Positions 42,822 through 51,183 of a stretch of DNA of 64,000 nt are shown piece by piece. The position numbers were made by a program, and so were the translations under genes. The stretch's first letter is position 1, and each line of letters opens with the position of its first letter. The stretch lies in NCBI RefSeq assembly GCF_004919085.1, contig NZ_STGL01000001.1, positions 339,380-403,379 on the forward strand, given 5' to 3'. The notes under the pieces were generated by a model. The model was not told the origin of the DNA, made no database searches, and was given only the letters and a program-made list of their open reading frames with translations. Origin of the DNA: Nocardioides sp. GY 10127 (GTDB lineage: Bacteria > Actinomycetota > Actinomycetes > Propionibacteriales > Nocardioidaceae).

Positions 42822-44996
42822 ATGACCACCAGCGACGCACGCATCGACTCGATCAGCGAAGTCCTCAGCCGCGAGCCTGTCGAGACCTCCGAGATCCGGC
42901 CGCTGAGCGAGATCTGGGCCTGTGACGTCTTCAACCTCGCCACGATGGAGGAGGCGCTCTCCAAGAACGCCTTCAAGGCCATGAAGAAGACGGTCCAGAC
43001 GGGCGAGCCGCTCGACCCGGCGACCGCGGACGTCGTCGCGGCCGCCATGAAGGACTGGGCGATCAGCAAGGGCGCGAAGTTCTTCTCCCACGTCTTCTAC
43101 CCGCTGACCAACATCACCGCCGAGAAGCACGACGGCTTCATCGTCACCAACTCCGACGGCAACGCCATCACCGAGTTCACGGGCAGCCTGCTGATCAAGG
43201 GCGAGCCGGACGGTTCGTCCTTCCCCAACGGCAGCCTGCGCATGACGAACGCGGCCCGCGGCTACACCGCGTGGGACCCGACCAGCCCGGCCTACATCAT
43301 GCAGACCGCGAACGGCGCGACGCTGATGATCCCCAGCGTCTTCATGTCCTGGACCGGCGAGTCCCTCGACAAGAAGATCCCGCTGCTGCGCTCCAACGCC
43401 GCCATGGACAAGGCCGGTCGCAAGGTCCTGGCCCTCATGGGCGAGACCGACATCGCCCCGCTCAACTCCAGCTGCGGGGCCGAGCAGGAGTACTTCCTCG
43501 TCGACCGTCAGTTCGCGACCGCACGCCCCGACCTCCTGCTCGCGGGCCGCACCCTCTTCGGCGCTCCCCCGGCCAAGGGCCAGGAGTTCGACGACCACTA
43601 CTTCGGCGCCATCCCCGAGCGGGTGCAGGTCTACATGCAGGACGTCGAGGACACGCTCTACCGCCTCGGCATCCCTGCCAAGACCCACCACAACGAGGTC
43701 GCCCCTGGCCAGTTCGAGATCGCGCCCTACTACGAGGCCGCGAACGTCGCCTCGGACCACCAGCAGCTGCTGATGACCGTCCTCAAGGCCACCGCGCTCA
43801 AGCACGGCTTCGTCTGCCTGCTGCACGAGAAGCCCTTCGCCGGCATCAACGGTTCCGGCAAGCACGTGAACTGGTCGGTCGGCAACGCGACGCAGGGCAA
43901 CCTCCTCGACCCCGGCTCCACCCCGGAGGAGAACCTCCAGTTCCTGGTGTTCTGCGGCGCCGTCATCCGCGGCGTGCACCTCTTCGGCCCCCTGCTGCGG
44001 GCCGTCATCGCCACGGCCTCCAACGACCACCGCCTCGGCGCGAACGAGGCGCCGCCCGCCATCCTGTCGGTCTACCTCGGCGACCAGCTCGAGGCCGTGT
44101 ACGACGACATCGCCTCGGGCAAGGTCGCGTCGTCGAGCGACGGCGGCCTGATGGACCTCGGCCTGGCGCAGATCCTGCCGTTCGAGCGGGACCCGGGCGA
44201 CCGCAACCGCACGTCGCCGCTGGCCTTCACCGGCAACCGCTTCGAGTTCCGGGCCGTGGGCTCCTCCCAGTCGGTGTCGGGCCCGTTGGTGGCGCTCAAC
44301 ACCGTCCTGGCCGACTCCCTGGAGTGGATCGCCGGGCGGCTCGAGGCCGAGCTCAGCGGTGGCTCCGAGCTCCCGGTGGCCGTCGCGACGGTCCTCAAGG
44401 AGGTCATGGAGCTGCACGGCGCGGCCGTGTTCGGCGGCGACGGCTACTCCAGCGAGTGGCACGAGGCCGCCGTGAAGGAGCGCGGCCTGCGCAACCTGCC
44501 GACCAGCGCGGACGCCCTCCCGGTCTTCACCGAGCCGGCGGTGGTCGAGCTGTTCGAGTCCACCGGCGTCCTGTCGCCGGTGGAGCTCCACAGCCGCTAC
44601 GACGTGTACGCCGAGCAGTACATCAACAGCGTCCTCGTCGAGGCGAAGCTCGTCGTCGACCTGGGCAAGACGGTCATCTACCCGGCCGCTCTCAGCTACC
44701 TCGCCGACCTCACCTCCACCTACACGGCGGTCGGCGGCCTCGGCACCACGCTCGACACGTCCGTGGCGACGACCATCGCCGAGCACTGCAACGGGCTGCT
44801 GGCGACCGTCACCGAGCTCAGCGCGGAGCTGGAGAAGGAGGACTTCGACGACGTGGTGGCCCACATGACGCACATCGCCACGACCGTGCGCGGCCTGATG
44901 GACCAGGCCCGCGTCCACGCCGACGCGCTCGAGTGCGAGGTCGCCGACTCCGCCTGGCCGCTGCCGAAGTACCGGGAGATGCTCTTCATCAAGTGA
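42822..44996 (+). CDS. Type III glutamine synthetase (GlnN-type)
   Basis: 724-residue ATP-dependent glutamine synthetase of class III (usual size about 700-730), not the GSI of about 470 residues typical of actinobacteria. Class III motifs seen are [17 protein letters not shown] at about 92-108, [14 protein letters not shown] at about 219-232, [17 protein letters not shown] near 288, [20 protein letters not shown] at about 340-359, and [23 protein letters not shown]. Glu and Arg/His ligands of both metals appear intact. It is transcribed away from the SDR gene with a long leader. GlnR-like control is possible. Assimilates ammonium; probably acquired or retained in addition to GlnA. Confidence 0.96.
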   Translation: MTTSDARIDSISEVLSREPVETSEIRPLSEIWACDVFNLATMEEALSKNAFKAMKKTVQTGEPLDPATADVVAAAMKDWAISKGAKFFSHVFYPLTNITAEKHDGFIVTNSDGNAITEFTGSLLIKGEPDGSSFPNGSLRMTNAARGYTAWDPTSPAYIMQTANGATLMIPSVFMSWTGESLDKKIPLLRSNAAMDKAGRKVLALMGETDIAPLNSSCGAEQEYFLVDRQFATARPDLLLAGRTLFGAPPAKGQEFDDHYFGAIPERVQVYMQDVEDTLYRLGIPAKTHHNEVAPGQFEIAPYYEAANVASDHQQLLMTVLKATALKHGFVCLLHEKPFAGINGSGKHVNWSVGNATQGNLLDPGSTPEENLQFLVFCGAVIRGVHLFGPLLRAVIATASNDHRLGANEAPPAILSVYLGDQLEAVYDDIASGKVASSSDGGLMDLGLAQILPFERDPGDRNRTSPLAFTGNRFEFRAVGSSQSVSGPLVALNTVLADSLEWIAGRLEAELSGGSELPVAVATVLKEVMELHGAAVFGGDGYSSEWHEAAVKERGLRNLPTSADALPVFTEPAVVELFESTGVLSPVELHSRYDVYAEQYINSVLVEAKLVVDLGKTVIYPAALSYLADLTSTYTAVGGLGTTLDTSVATTIAEHCNGLLATVTELSAELEKEDFDDVVAHMTHIATTVRGLMDQARVHADALECEVADSAWPLPKYREMLFIK

Positions 44997-45058
44997 CGCC
45001 ACCTGAGGACGGGCCCCGCAGCGTCACCTGAGCACGGGGGCTCGTTCTCCAGGCCGGC

Positions 45059-45910
45059 GTGAATGCGGCCCCTGGCTCTGCGAGACGTCTGACGACGACT
45101 TTCGGGGCCAGGGGCCGTCCCTTCCCTGTTCCGCACCAAGACCGACGAGCGGGACCGACCCGGCGCAGCCAGACGTTTCAACTGCGAGCGTCGGACAGGT
45201 GGCCGATCACGTTCCTTGCGTTCCACCCTGACGGCGTTACCGCCAATGTCGTTGCAGACATCTTCAACGTGAGTGCTTCGCGCATCCGTCCGGACGCCGT
45301 GGCGATTCGAGATTGGCTGGGGACCAACCCGCGGACCGGTGACCTCCACCTTCCGAAGCAGACGCCGACGAACCGCGCCGACGGCTACCGGGTCACGGAC
45401 CTTCTGGTCGACGCGGACCTATTCCGCAGGCTTCGTGCCCGCGGTCAGGCACGCGGGGAATCCGGGATGGAAGACCTCACCCAAGCCCTCCGCTTGGTAG
45501 CCGGTAAGCCGTTCGACAGCCTCAGAGCGAACGGCTGGAACTGGCTCCTCGTCGACGAACTCACCTATGAAGCACTCCCTTGCGCGATCGTCGACACCGC
45601 GCACCTGGTCGTGCTCGACGCCCTCAGGCGAGGCGATGCCGAGCAAGCGCGCACGGCGGCCGAGACCGCCTGCAAGGCGTCGCCCTATGACGAAGTGAGC
45701 CGTCTCGACCTCGCGAAGGCATTGGCGGCCGGCGGGCACACCGACGCTGCGGCGAAGCTCTTGAGCGAGGACGTCTTCAACGGCCGCGACGACGCTCAGG
45801 CACCCATCGACCTTCCGAAGCGAACGAAGGACGTGACCGCGAAGAACGGATGGGGACGTCGGGGCGGCGCCACGCGCGGACGTACGCCGACCCGCCCGCA
45901 GGCGTCGTAG
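45059..45910 (+). pseudogene. 5'-truncated regulator: winged helix plus BTAD (AfsR/SARP-like) fragment
   Basis: The open frame codes 283 residues, but only the part after about residue 50 looks like protein: FLAFHPDGVTANVVADIFN is a winged-helix recognition segment, followed by RVTDLLVDADLFRRLRARGQ and a helical BTAD-type region (FDSLRANGWNWLLVDELTYE, then DALRRGDAEQARTAAETACK). Such modules normally end proteins of 900 residues or more that also carry LysM or membrane segments and occur on conjugative elements. The first 50 residues run through the inverted repeat and have no start signal, so the gene has lost its 5' part. Lower G+C than its left neighbour. Confidence 0.7.
45066..45117. repeat. 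Inverted repeat at the left edge of the accessory island
   Basis: CGGCCCCTGG (45066-45075) and its exact complement (45108-45117) bracket 32 bases. It may terminate the glutamine synthetase transcript or mark the island edge. Confidence 0.4.
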
Positions 45911-46004
45911 TCGGCCGGAGCGCGCTGCCACTCTTGATCCCCTGGACTCGTCGTGATGTGTCGCAGGGTCTCGATATCGTGGGACCACTCACCGAGGGAG
46001 ACCA

Positions 46005-47324
46005 ATGAGCGACACCGACGGCACGATCGTGCCCGTATGGACCCTGTCCACCACCGAGGGTTCAACCGTGCCCGCATTTGCCGACGAGGGAACTCTGACT
46101 TCCGAGCGCCTGGGCGAACTCCGCTCGGCCCTCGCCGCGTTTGCGTCAGCGCCCCTGGTCACGCTCGAAGCGCATCCACTCCCGGCGAAGCGCGATCGCT
46201 CCCTTGTGGGTCTCCCGCTTGACGGCATGAGCCCCTTGGCCAAGGAACTCTCCCGCCTCGTCACGACCACGTCGAAGACTCCGGCTGTTCAGCAGGCGAC
46301 GCAGTCCGGCGAAGTGCTCTACCGGATGCACGTGCCCGCGAAGGTGGCCGCTCAGTACGGCAAGGGACTCGTGAAGCCGATGACCTCCAAGGCTGTCGAC
46401 GGCGGCGTGTACGGCGACCTGGTCGCTGGTGCTGGCAAGAGCGCGATCGCGGCCAAGGCAACCTTCGTTCCCGTTGAGGCCGCCTCGGCCGGCGCGACCG
46501 GAACCGCAGTCGGAGCCGCTGCGGGCACAGCTGCGGCAGGAACAGCGATGACGGTGGCCGCACCCTTGGTCCTCATGGCCGTGGCCGTCGGTACAAGTGC
46601 CTATGCCGACCAGCAACGCCAGAAGGCAATCGAGAACATCACCGGGCTCCTGGAGAAGTTGCACGACGACAAGCTCGAAGCCGAGCGGAGCGAGCTCGAC
46701 GGCTGTCGCGACGCGATCGACAAGGCAACCACCCTGCTGCTCGACCGCGGCAAGGTCGGCTCATCCCTGGGCTTGGACTCGGCAGTCCATGCGATCAGCA
46801 CCGCCACCCAGCGCGCCGAGACGCGCGTGAAGAAGTGGCAGGCCGCCCTGGACACCGTCCGCGAGGACGACCACGTCGACGTTGCCAAGCTCGAAGAGGC
46901 GTTTCCGGGAGTAGCCGGAGAGGGCGGCGAGTTCCGTGCCCACCTGGAAATGGCCGCTCTCGCGATCGCGCTCAAGCGTCGGGTGATCGTCCTCCAGGGC
47001 GTCGAAGCGGGACAGAGTGACCAGGACAACCCGTTCGAGAACTTCGTGCGGAGCCTGCGCGACGACCAGCAGCGGATCAATGAACTTGAAGAGCGCATTG
47101 GAGGCGTCCTTCGGCAGCTGTCAGCGCTTGAGTTGCGCTCGCCCAAGCGCCTGATCGACAAGGTGATGACGCGCAAGCAGGTCGACACCCTGCTCGAAGT
47201 GTCGTATCGCCTCCGCGCCCTCGCCCCTGCCGACTCCGCGGTCCGGACTGGATCCGACGTCGTGATCGAGATCGAGAAGCACAAGGACGGAACCCTCTTG
47301 GTGCTGCCTGCGCGCGCTTCCTGA
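46005..47324 (+). CDS. Hypothetical protein with hydrophobic hairpin and coiled coils
   Basis: 439 residues, no assigned function. Residues 1-150 are soluble (SPLAKELSRLVTTTSKTPAV, LYRMHVPAKVAAQYGKGLVK). Residues about 165-203 are a long Gly/Ala hydrophobic stretch ending APLVLMAVAVGTSAYA, long enough for two spans. Directly after it comes a charged helix QQRQKAIENITGLLEKLHDD, then more helices and a second coiled coil RSLRDDQQRINELEERIGGV at about 347-366. The pattern of soluble helices around a hydrophobic hairpin recalls alpha pore-forming proteins; this is inference only. ATG 46005 has GAGGGAG four bases upstream. It is the only intact gene of the island. Confidence 0.75.
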   Translation: MSDTDGTIVPVWTLSTTEGSTVPAFADEGTLTSERLGELRSALAAFASAPLVTLEAHPLPAKRDRSLVGLPLDGMSPLAKELSRLVTTTSKTPAVQQATQSGEVLYRMHVPAKVAAQYGKGLVKPMTSKAVDGGVYGDLVAGAGKSAIAAKATFVPVEAASAGATGTAVGAAAGTAAAGTAMTVAAPLVLMAVAVGTSAYADQQRQKAIENITGLLEKLHDDKLEAERSELDGCRDAIDKATTLLLDRGKVGSSLGLDSAVHAISTATQRAETRVKKWQAALDTVREDDHVDVAKLEEAFPGVAGEGGEFRAHLEMAALAIALKRRVIVLQGVEAGQSDQDNPFENFVRSLRDDQQRINELEERIGGVLRQLSALELRSPKRLIDKVMTRKQVDTLLEVSYRLRALAPADSAVRTGSDVVIEIEKHKDGTLLVLPARAS

Positions 47325-47448
47325 CAATCGCACGCGGCCGTGACAATCAGGGGAAATTCTCATCCTCAGCATGCTGATCAACATCCGCGGCTCGCATCCC
47401 ATACTACGAGCCGCAGCACCCTGGAGCGGCTCTCCAGGAGGCCCCTTC

Positions 47449-48156
47449 ATGGCATGGTTCAGTCGTCGCGACCAGCAAGAGGCCGTCCCGGTGCGCGAGC
47501 TGTCCGAGTTAGACAAGTCGCTCTTCCGCGCGAGTTCTGCGACCGAACTGGAGTCGCTGATCAGCAGGGGAGCCAACGTTAATGCCGACGACTAGGGCCG
47601 CTGGAGTCCCCTCCACTACTGGGTCATCAGCCTTAGTGAGCCGCCCACGTCTCCCCCGGAAATGGTGAGCGTTCCCCTCCGCAACGGGGCGAACCCAAAC
47701 CTCCGTGACGGCGGTGGGGAAACACCTCTTGATCGAGCGGCCGACTGGGGCTATCGAAGCCCCGCCATCGTCGAGGCGGCCGCCCTCCATATTTCTCACG
47801 GCGCCCAAGTCGATGCCCGAGGTTCCAATGGCGGAACGGCCCTCCACTGGGCCGCGAACATGGGATCAGCGGAGATGGTTCAACTGCTGCTTCGTTCCGG
47901 CGCGGAGGTCGACGCTTGGACGAACGTCTCTAAGGGGAAGGTCGAACCGAACTTCCTCGGCAAGATCCCGCACCAAGAACTGCCGCTCCTAGGAGAAGCA
48001 GTCCAGGTTCTCACGCCCGAACCGGACGCCTTCTTCCAGTACTCGATCGCTGAGATCGAGGACGAGTACATCACCGAAGAGGAACTGCACAGCCACATCG
48101 CTCGGATGGCTGAGCGGCCGCCTGGCGACCGAGATCGACGAGGTATTCGACGCTGA
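47449..48156 (+). pseudogene. Ankyrin-repeat protein gene interrupted by one amber codon
   Basis: One reading frame of 236 codons, with AGGAGG seven bases before the ATG, is broken only by TAG at 47593-47595 (codon 49). Ankyrin repeats continue across it in frame: ESLISRGANVNADD-stop-GRWSPLHYWV, then LRNGANPNLRDGGGETPLDRAADWG, HGAQVDARGSNGGTALHWAANMGSAEMVQLLLRSGAEVDA. The stop replaces the residue that is usually polar between Asp and Gly in the repeat, so a single base change is enough to explain it. The last 15 or so codons (ERPPGDRDRRGIRR) are an out-of-frame reading of an integrase fragment, so the true C-terminus is also lost. Confidence 0.75.
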
Positions 48157-48307
48157 AGCAGCCATGCACCACCTCGGCCATACCTCCAAGACCATTACCG
48201 AGCGCCACTACATCAACCGCAAGCTCGTCGTCCCCGACTACCGGGAGGCCACCGAGCGCCTTGCCCCGGGGTGCGACCCGGCCGACGGGCCTGCACGCGG
48301 AATCTGA
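48119..48307 (+). pseudogene. C-terminal fragment of a tyrosine recombinase (integrase)
   Basis: 63 codons reading RLATEIDEVFDAEAAMHHLG then HTSKTITERHYINRKLVVPDYRE. HHLGHTS holds the catalytic His and ITERHYI the nucleophilic Tyr of phage-type integrases; the Arg boxes and everything upstream are missing. It lies in the +1 frame relative to the ankyrin gene and begins where that gene loses its homology, so the junction near 48113-48121 is a deletion or recombination scar. It marks the right end of a decayed integrated element. Confidence 0.75.
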
Positions 48308-48364
48308 GAGCCTCAGCAACCAGTAACGGCTCCTCGACGTCCCCATGGTCCGTAGATGTCTTCC

Positions 48365-48382
48365 ACGGCCTCTAAGGGCCGT
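48365..48382. terminator. Small hairpin after the integrase fragment
   Basis: ACGGCC-TCTAAG-GGCCGT, six base pairs, 57 bases after the stop. Weak. Confidence 0.3.
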
Positions 48383-48389
48383 TCTGAGC

Positions 48390-48410
48390 GTCATGGCACG
48401 TGTCATGGCA
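48390..48410. repeat. Direct repeat of GTCATGGCA
   Basis: Two exact 9-base copies (48390-48398, 48402-48410) three bases apart, just downstream of the integrase fragment, where arm-type integrase sites are often found. Confidence 0.4.
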
Positions 48411-48446
48411 GGTTCGTGCGCCCGGCGTACGAGCAGGGCTGAAGGG

Positions 48447-48472
48447 GGACTCGGCTTTTGCAAACCGAGCCC
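48447..48472. repeat. Stem-loop with TTTGCAAA loop, possible attachment-site remnant
   Basis: GGACTCGG and CCGAGCCC pair at seven of eight positions around CTTTTGCAAA. It resembles an anticodon arm in size, but no complete tRNA can be folded around it. Confidence 0.3.
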
Positions 48473-48542
48473 AAGGTGAGCCTTGAGAGCCACTTTCGGA
48501 GACTCAGCCACTCGAGAGCGAGACACTGCACCCCAGGTGAGA

Positions 48543-49733
48543 TCAGCTTTTCTCCAGCAGCGCGACACATTCCACGTGATGCGTCATCGGGAACAGGTCG
48601 AACGCCCGCAGGGCGACGAGCCGGTACCCGTGCTCGGCGAACAGCGCGACGTCCCGGGCCAGGGCGGCGGGGTCGCAGGCGACGTGGGCAACGGCGCGAG
48701 GGGTCCGCGCCACCACCTGCTCCACGACGGCCCGCTTCGCGCCCTCCCGCGGCGGGTCCAGGACGACGAGGTCGACGTGGCCGGCGGCGAACCGGCCGGC
48801 CAGGACGGTTGCGACGTCACCTGCCTGCACGTGGACGGACGCGGGGCTGTCAGCCAGGTTCCGCACCGAGTGCGAGGACGCTCCGGGGTGACCCTCCACG
48901 AGGGAGACCGAGCCCTGCTCCCCCACCGCCTCGCCGAGGAAGCGGCCGAACAGGCCGACGCCGGCGTAGAGGTCGAGCACCGACTCCCCCGGCTGCGGCG
49001 CGAGGGCCTCCAGCACCGCTGAGACGAGCGTGTCGGGCGCGGCCGGGTGCACCTGCCAGAAGCCGTCCTCGGCCACGGAGAAGGCCGTGCCGTCCACGAC
49101 ATGGTCGGAGCCCGCGTGGGCGTCGATCAGGCAGTCGTCGACCTCGACGACCTCGTGGCTGCGGTGCTTGCGCATCCCGGTGCGCCCCTCGCCGAGGTCC
49201 ACGTAGCGCTGGCGGGTGCGCCACCGCAGGCCGTCGTCCGGGCGCCCCGGCACGGGGACGGCCTCCACCTGGACGGTCGCCGCCACGCCGTCCTCGAGGC
49301 CTGCGATCCGCCGCAGCTGCTCGCGCACCACCGCCGTCTTCCAGGCCCGCTGGGCCGGCAGGGACACGTGCTGGAGGTCGCACCCGCCGCACCCGCCGGG
49401 CCCCGCCACGGCGCACGGGGGCTCGACGCGGTCGCTGGAGGGCTCGAGCACCTCCACGGCGTCCGCCCGCCAGAACCTGTCGCCGTCGGCGCCCTCGGTG
49501 ACCTCCGCCACCACCCGCTCGCCCGGCAGGGCGTGCCGCACGAACAGCACCGGACCCTCCTCGGGCCGCAGGACACAGAACCCGCCGTGGGCCACCGGAC
49601 CGACGACGCCCTCGATCCTGGTGCCGACGCGGGACGCCCCGCGGGCCTTGCGGGCGCGGTTCGGGCGCCCCCCGGACGTCCGGGCACCGGGTCGTCCTCG
49701 CCCTCGCGGGCTGCCGTTCTCACGCTGGGCCAC
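48543..49733 (-). CDS. Class I SAM-dependent RNA methyltransferase with TRAM domain (RlmC/RlmD/TrmA-like)
   Basis: 396-residue uracil-C5 methyltransferase family. A basic tail (about 1-35) precedes a TRAM domain (GPVLFVRHALPGERVVAEVT), then a reduced Fe-S motif CAVAGPGGCGGCDLQH with three Cys at about 107-117. The SAM motif LDLYAGVGLFGRFL is near 250; VVLDPPREGAKRAVVE is motif IV; the catalytic Cys is in VACDPAALARD and the general base Glu in THHVECVALLE. Target is probably rRNA m5U. GTG 49733 follows TAGCCT by eight bases. The accessory island stops at its 3' end without damaging it. Confidence 0.93.
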   Translation of the reverse strand: MAQRENGSPRGRGRPGARTSGGRPNRARKARGASRVGTRIEGVVGPVAHGGFCVLRPEEGPVLFVRHALPGERVVAEVTEGADGDRFWRADAVEVLEPSSDRVEPPCAVAGPGGCGGCDLQHVSLPAQRAWKTAVVREQLRRIAGLEDGVAATVQVEAVPVPGRPDDGLRWRTRQRYVDLGEGRTGMRKHRSHEVVEVDDCLIDAHAGSDHVVDGTAFSVAEDGFWQVHPAAPDTLVSAVLEALAPQPGESVLDLYAGVGLFGRFLGEAVGEQGSVSLVEGHPGASSHSVRNLADSPASVHVQAGDVATVLAGRFAAGHVDLVVLDPPREGAKRAVVEQVVARTPRAVAHVACDPAALARDVALFAEHGYRLVALRAFDLFPMTHHVECVALLEKS

Positions 49734-49741
49734 GGACCAGA

Positions 49742-49747
49742 AGGCTA
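49742..49747 (-). promoter_or_regulatory. -10 of the RNA methyltransferase gene
   Basis: TAGCCT followed by eight bases and the GTG at 49733. Confidence 0.5.
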
Positions 49748-49777
49748 CGCGGGTCCACCCACGCGCCGTGGTGCGGA

Positions 49778-49783
49778 TACCGT
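49778..49783 (+). promoter_or_regulatory. -10 of the trkA pair, leaderless
   Basis: TACCGT followed by six bases and the GTG at 49790. Confidence 0.55.
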
Positions 49784-49789
49784 GGTCCC

Positions 49790-50458
49790 GTGCACGTCGT
49801 GATCATGGGCTGCGGCCGCGTCGGGTCCACGCTGGCCCGCTCCCTCGAGGACCGTAACCACACCGTCTCGATCATCGACAGCGACCCCGACGCCTTCCGG
49901 CGCCTCGGCCCCGGCTTCAACGGCGACAAGGTCGCCGGCGTCGGGTTCGACCAGCAGGTCCTCGAGAAGGCCGGCATCCGTCGCGCGGACGCCTTCGCGG
50001 CCGTCTCCAGCGGCGACAACTCCAACATCATCGCCGCGCGCGTGGCCCGCGAGACCTTCGGCATCCAGACGGTCTGCGCCCGCATCTACGACCCGGGCCG
50101 CGCCGAGGTCTACCAGCGGCTCGGCATCACCACGGTTGCCACGGTGAAGTGGACGTCGGACCAGGTGCTCCGGCGCATCCTCCCGGCCGGCGCCGAGCCC
50201 GACTTCCGCGACCCGTCCGGCAAGGTGCGCGTCGACCACATCCTCGTCCCGCAGGTCTGGATCGGCAGCCGCACGATCCTGCTCCAGGCCCGCAGCCGCT
50301 CCCGCATCGCGTGGATCGACCGGCTCGGCGAGGGCATGCTGCCGACGCGCGAGACCGTCCTGCAGGAGGGCGACGTGCTGCACCTGGTCATCCAGGAGGA
50401 GCTCGCCGCGCACACGTTCGCCGTGCTGTCCGCAGGCCCCGAGGAGGAGCAGCAGTGA
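49790..50458 (+). CDS. TrkA family potassium uptake regulator (first of pair, CeoB-like)
   Basis: 222-residue cytoplasmic RCK protein that gates a Trk/Ktr potassium channel. RCK-N Rossmann motif VVIMGCGRVGSTLARSLEDR at about 3-22, then VSIIDSDPDAFRRL and the Asp/Asn segment GVGFDQQVLEKAGI. RCK-C begins near 130 (VRVDHILVPQVWIGSRTILL) and ends MLPTRETVLQEGDVLHLVIQ. Overlaps the second trkA gene by four bases (GTGA). Paired TrkA genes form hetero-assemblies in actinobacteria. The membrane subunit is not in the window. Confidence 0.93.
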   Translation: MHVVIMGCGRVGSTLARSLEDRNHTVSIIDSDPDAFRRLGPGFNGDKVAGVGFDQQVLEKAGIRRADAFAAVSSGDNSNIIAARVARETFGIQTVCARIYDPGRAEVYQRLGITTVATVKWTSDQVLRRILPAGAEPDFRDPSGKVRVDHILVPQVWIGSRTILLQARSRSRIAWIDRLGEGMLPTRETVLQEGDVLHLVIQEELAAHTFAVLSAGPEEEQQ

Positions 50459-51126
50459 GAGTCGCCATCGCCGGCGCCGGCGCCGTCGGCCGGTCCATCG
50501 CCCGGGAGCTCATCGGCAACGGCCACGAGGTCCTGCTCATCGACAAGAACGCCTCGTCGATCAAGCCCGAGCGCGTCCCGGACGCCGAGTGGCTGCTCGC
50601 CGACGTCTGCGAGCTCTCCTCCATGGAGGAGGCCCGCCTCGACCGCTGCGACGTGATGATCTGCGCCACCGGTGACGACAAGGCCAACCTCGTCGCCTCG
50701 CTGCTCGCCAAGACGGAGTTCGGCGTGCCGCGCACGGTGGGCCGCGTGAACCACCCCAACAACGAGTGGCTCTTCAGCGAGGCGTGGGGCGTCGACGTGA
50801 ACGTCTCGACGCCGCGCATCATGTCGGCGCTCGTGGAGGAGGCCGTCGCAGTCGGCGACCTCGTCCGGCTCTTCACCTTCCGCCAGGGCAACGCCAACCT
50901 CGTCGAGATGACGCTGCCCGAGGACTCCCCCTTCGTGGGCCGCTCGCCGCGCGAGTTCCCGCTGCCGGAGAACTGCGCGCTCACCACGATCCTGCGCCAG
51001 GGCCGCGTCATCACCCCCGACCCCGACGAGCCGGTGCTGGCCGGCGACGAGCTGCTGCTCGTCGTCCCCGCCGACAGGGAGGACGAGGTCGAGCACCTGC
51101 TCGCCCCGTCGATCCACCCGGGCTGA
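50455..51126 (+). CDS. trkA: TrkA family potassium uptake regulator (second of pair, CeoC-like)
   Basis: 223 residues. RCK-N motif RVAIAGAGAVGRSIARELIG at about 2-21, VLLIDKNASSIK, MICATGDDKANLVASLLAK; the GAGAVG loop predicts NAD(H) or ATP/ADP binding. RCK-C at about 140-215 has NLVEMTLPEDSPFVGRSPRE and PDEPVLAGDELLLVVPADRE. GTG 50455 is set by the four-base overlap with the preceding trkA. Together the pair couples potassium uptake to nucleotide state. The gene ends 57 bases before the convergent DUF3159 gene. Confidence 0.93.
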   Translation: MRVAIAGAGAVGRSIARELIGNGHEVLLIDKNASSIKPERVPDAEWLLADVCELSSMEEARLDRCDVMICATGDDKANLVASLLAKTEFGVPRTVGRVNHPNNEWLFSEAWGVDVNVSTPRIMSALVEEAVAVGDLVRLFTFRQGNANLVEMTLPEDSPFVGRSPREFPLPENCALTTILRQGRVITPDPDEPVLAGDELLLVVPADREDEVEHLLAPSIHPG

Positions 51127-51183
51127 GCTGGGCCGGCCCGAGCACCGAGCCGCGCACGCCCGAGGGCGGGCCGGCAGCGCCGC

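Noticed and set aside
48447..48472. tRNA gene
   Set aside because: The stem-loop resembles an anticodon arm but no acceptor, D or T arm can be paired around it.
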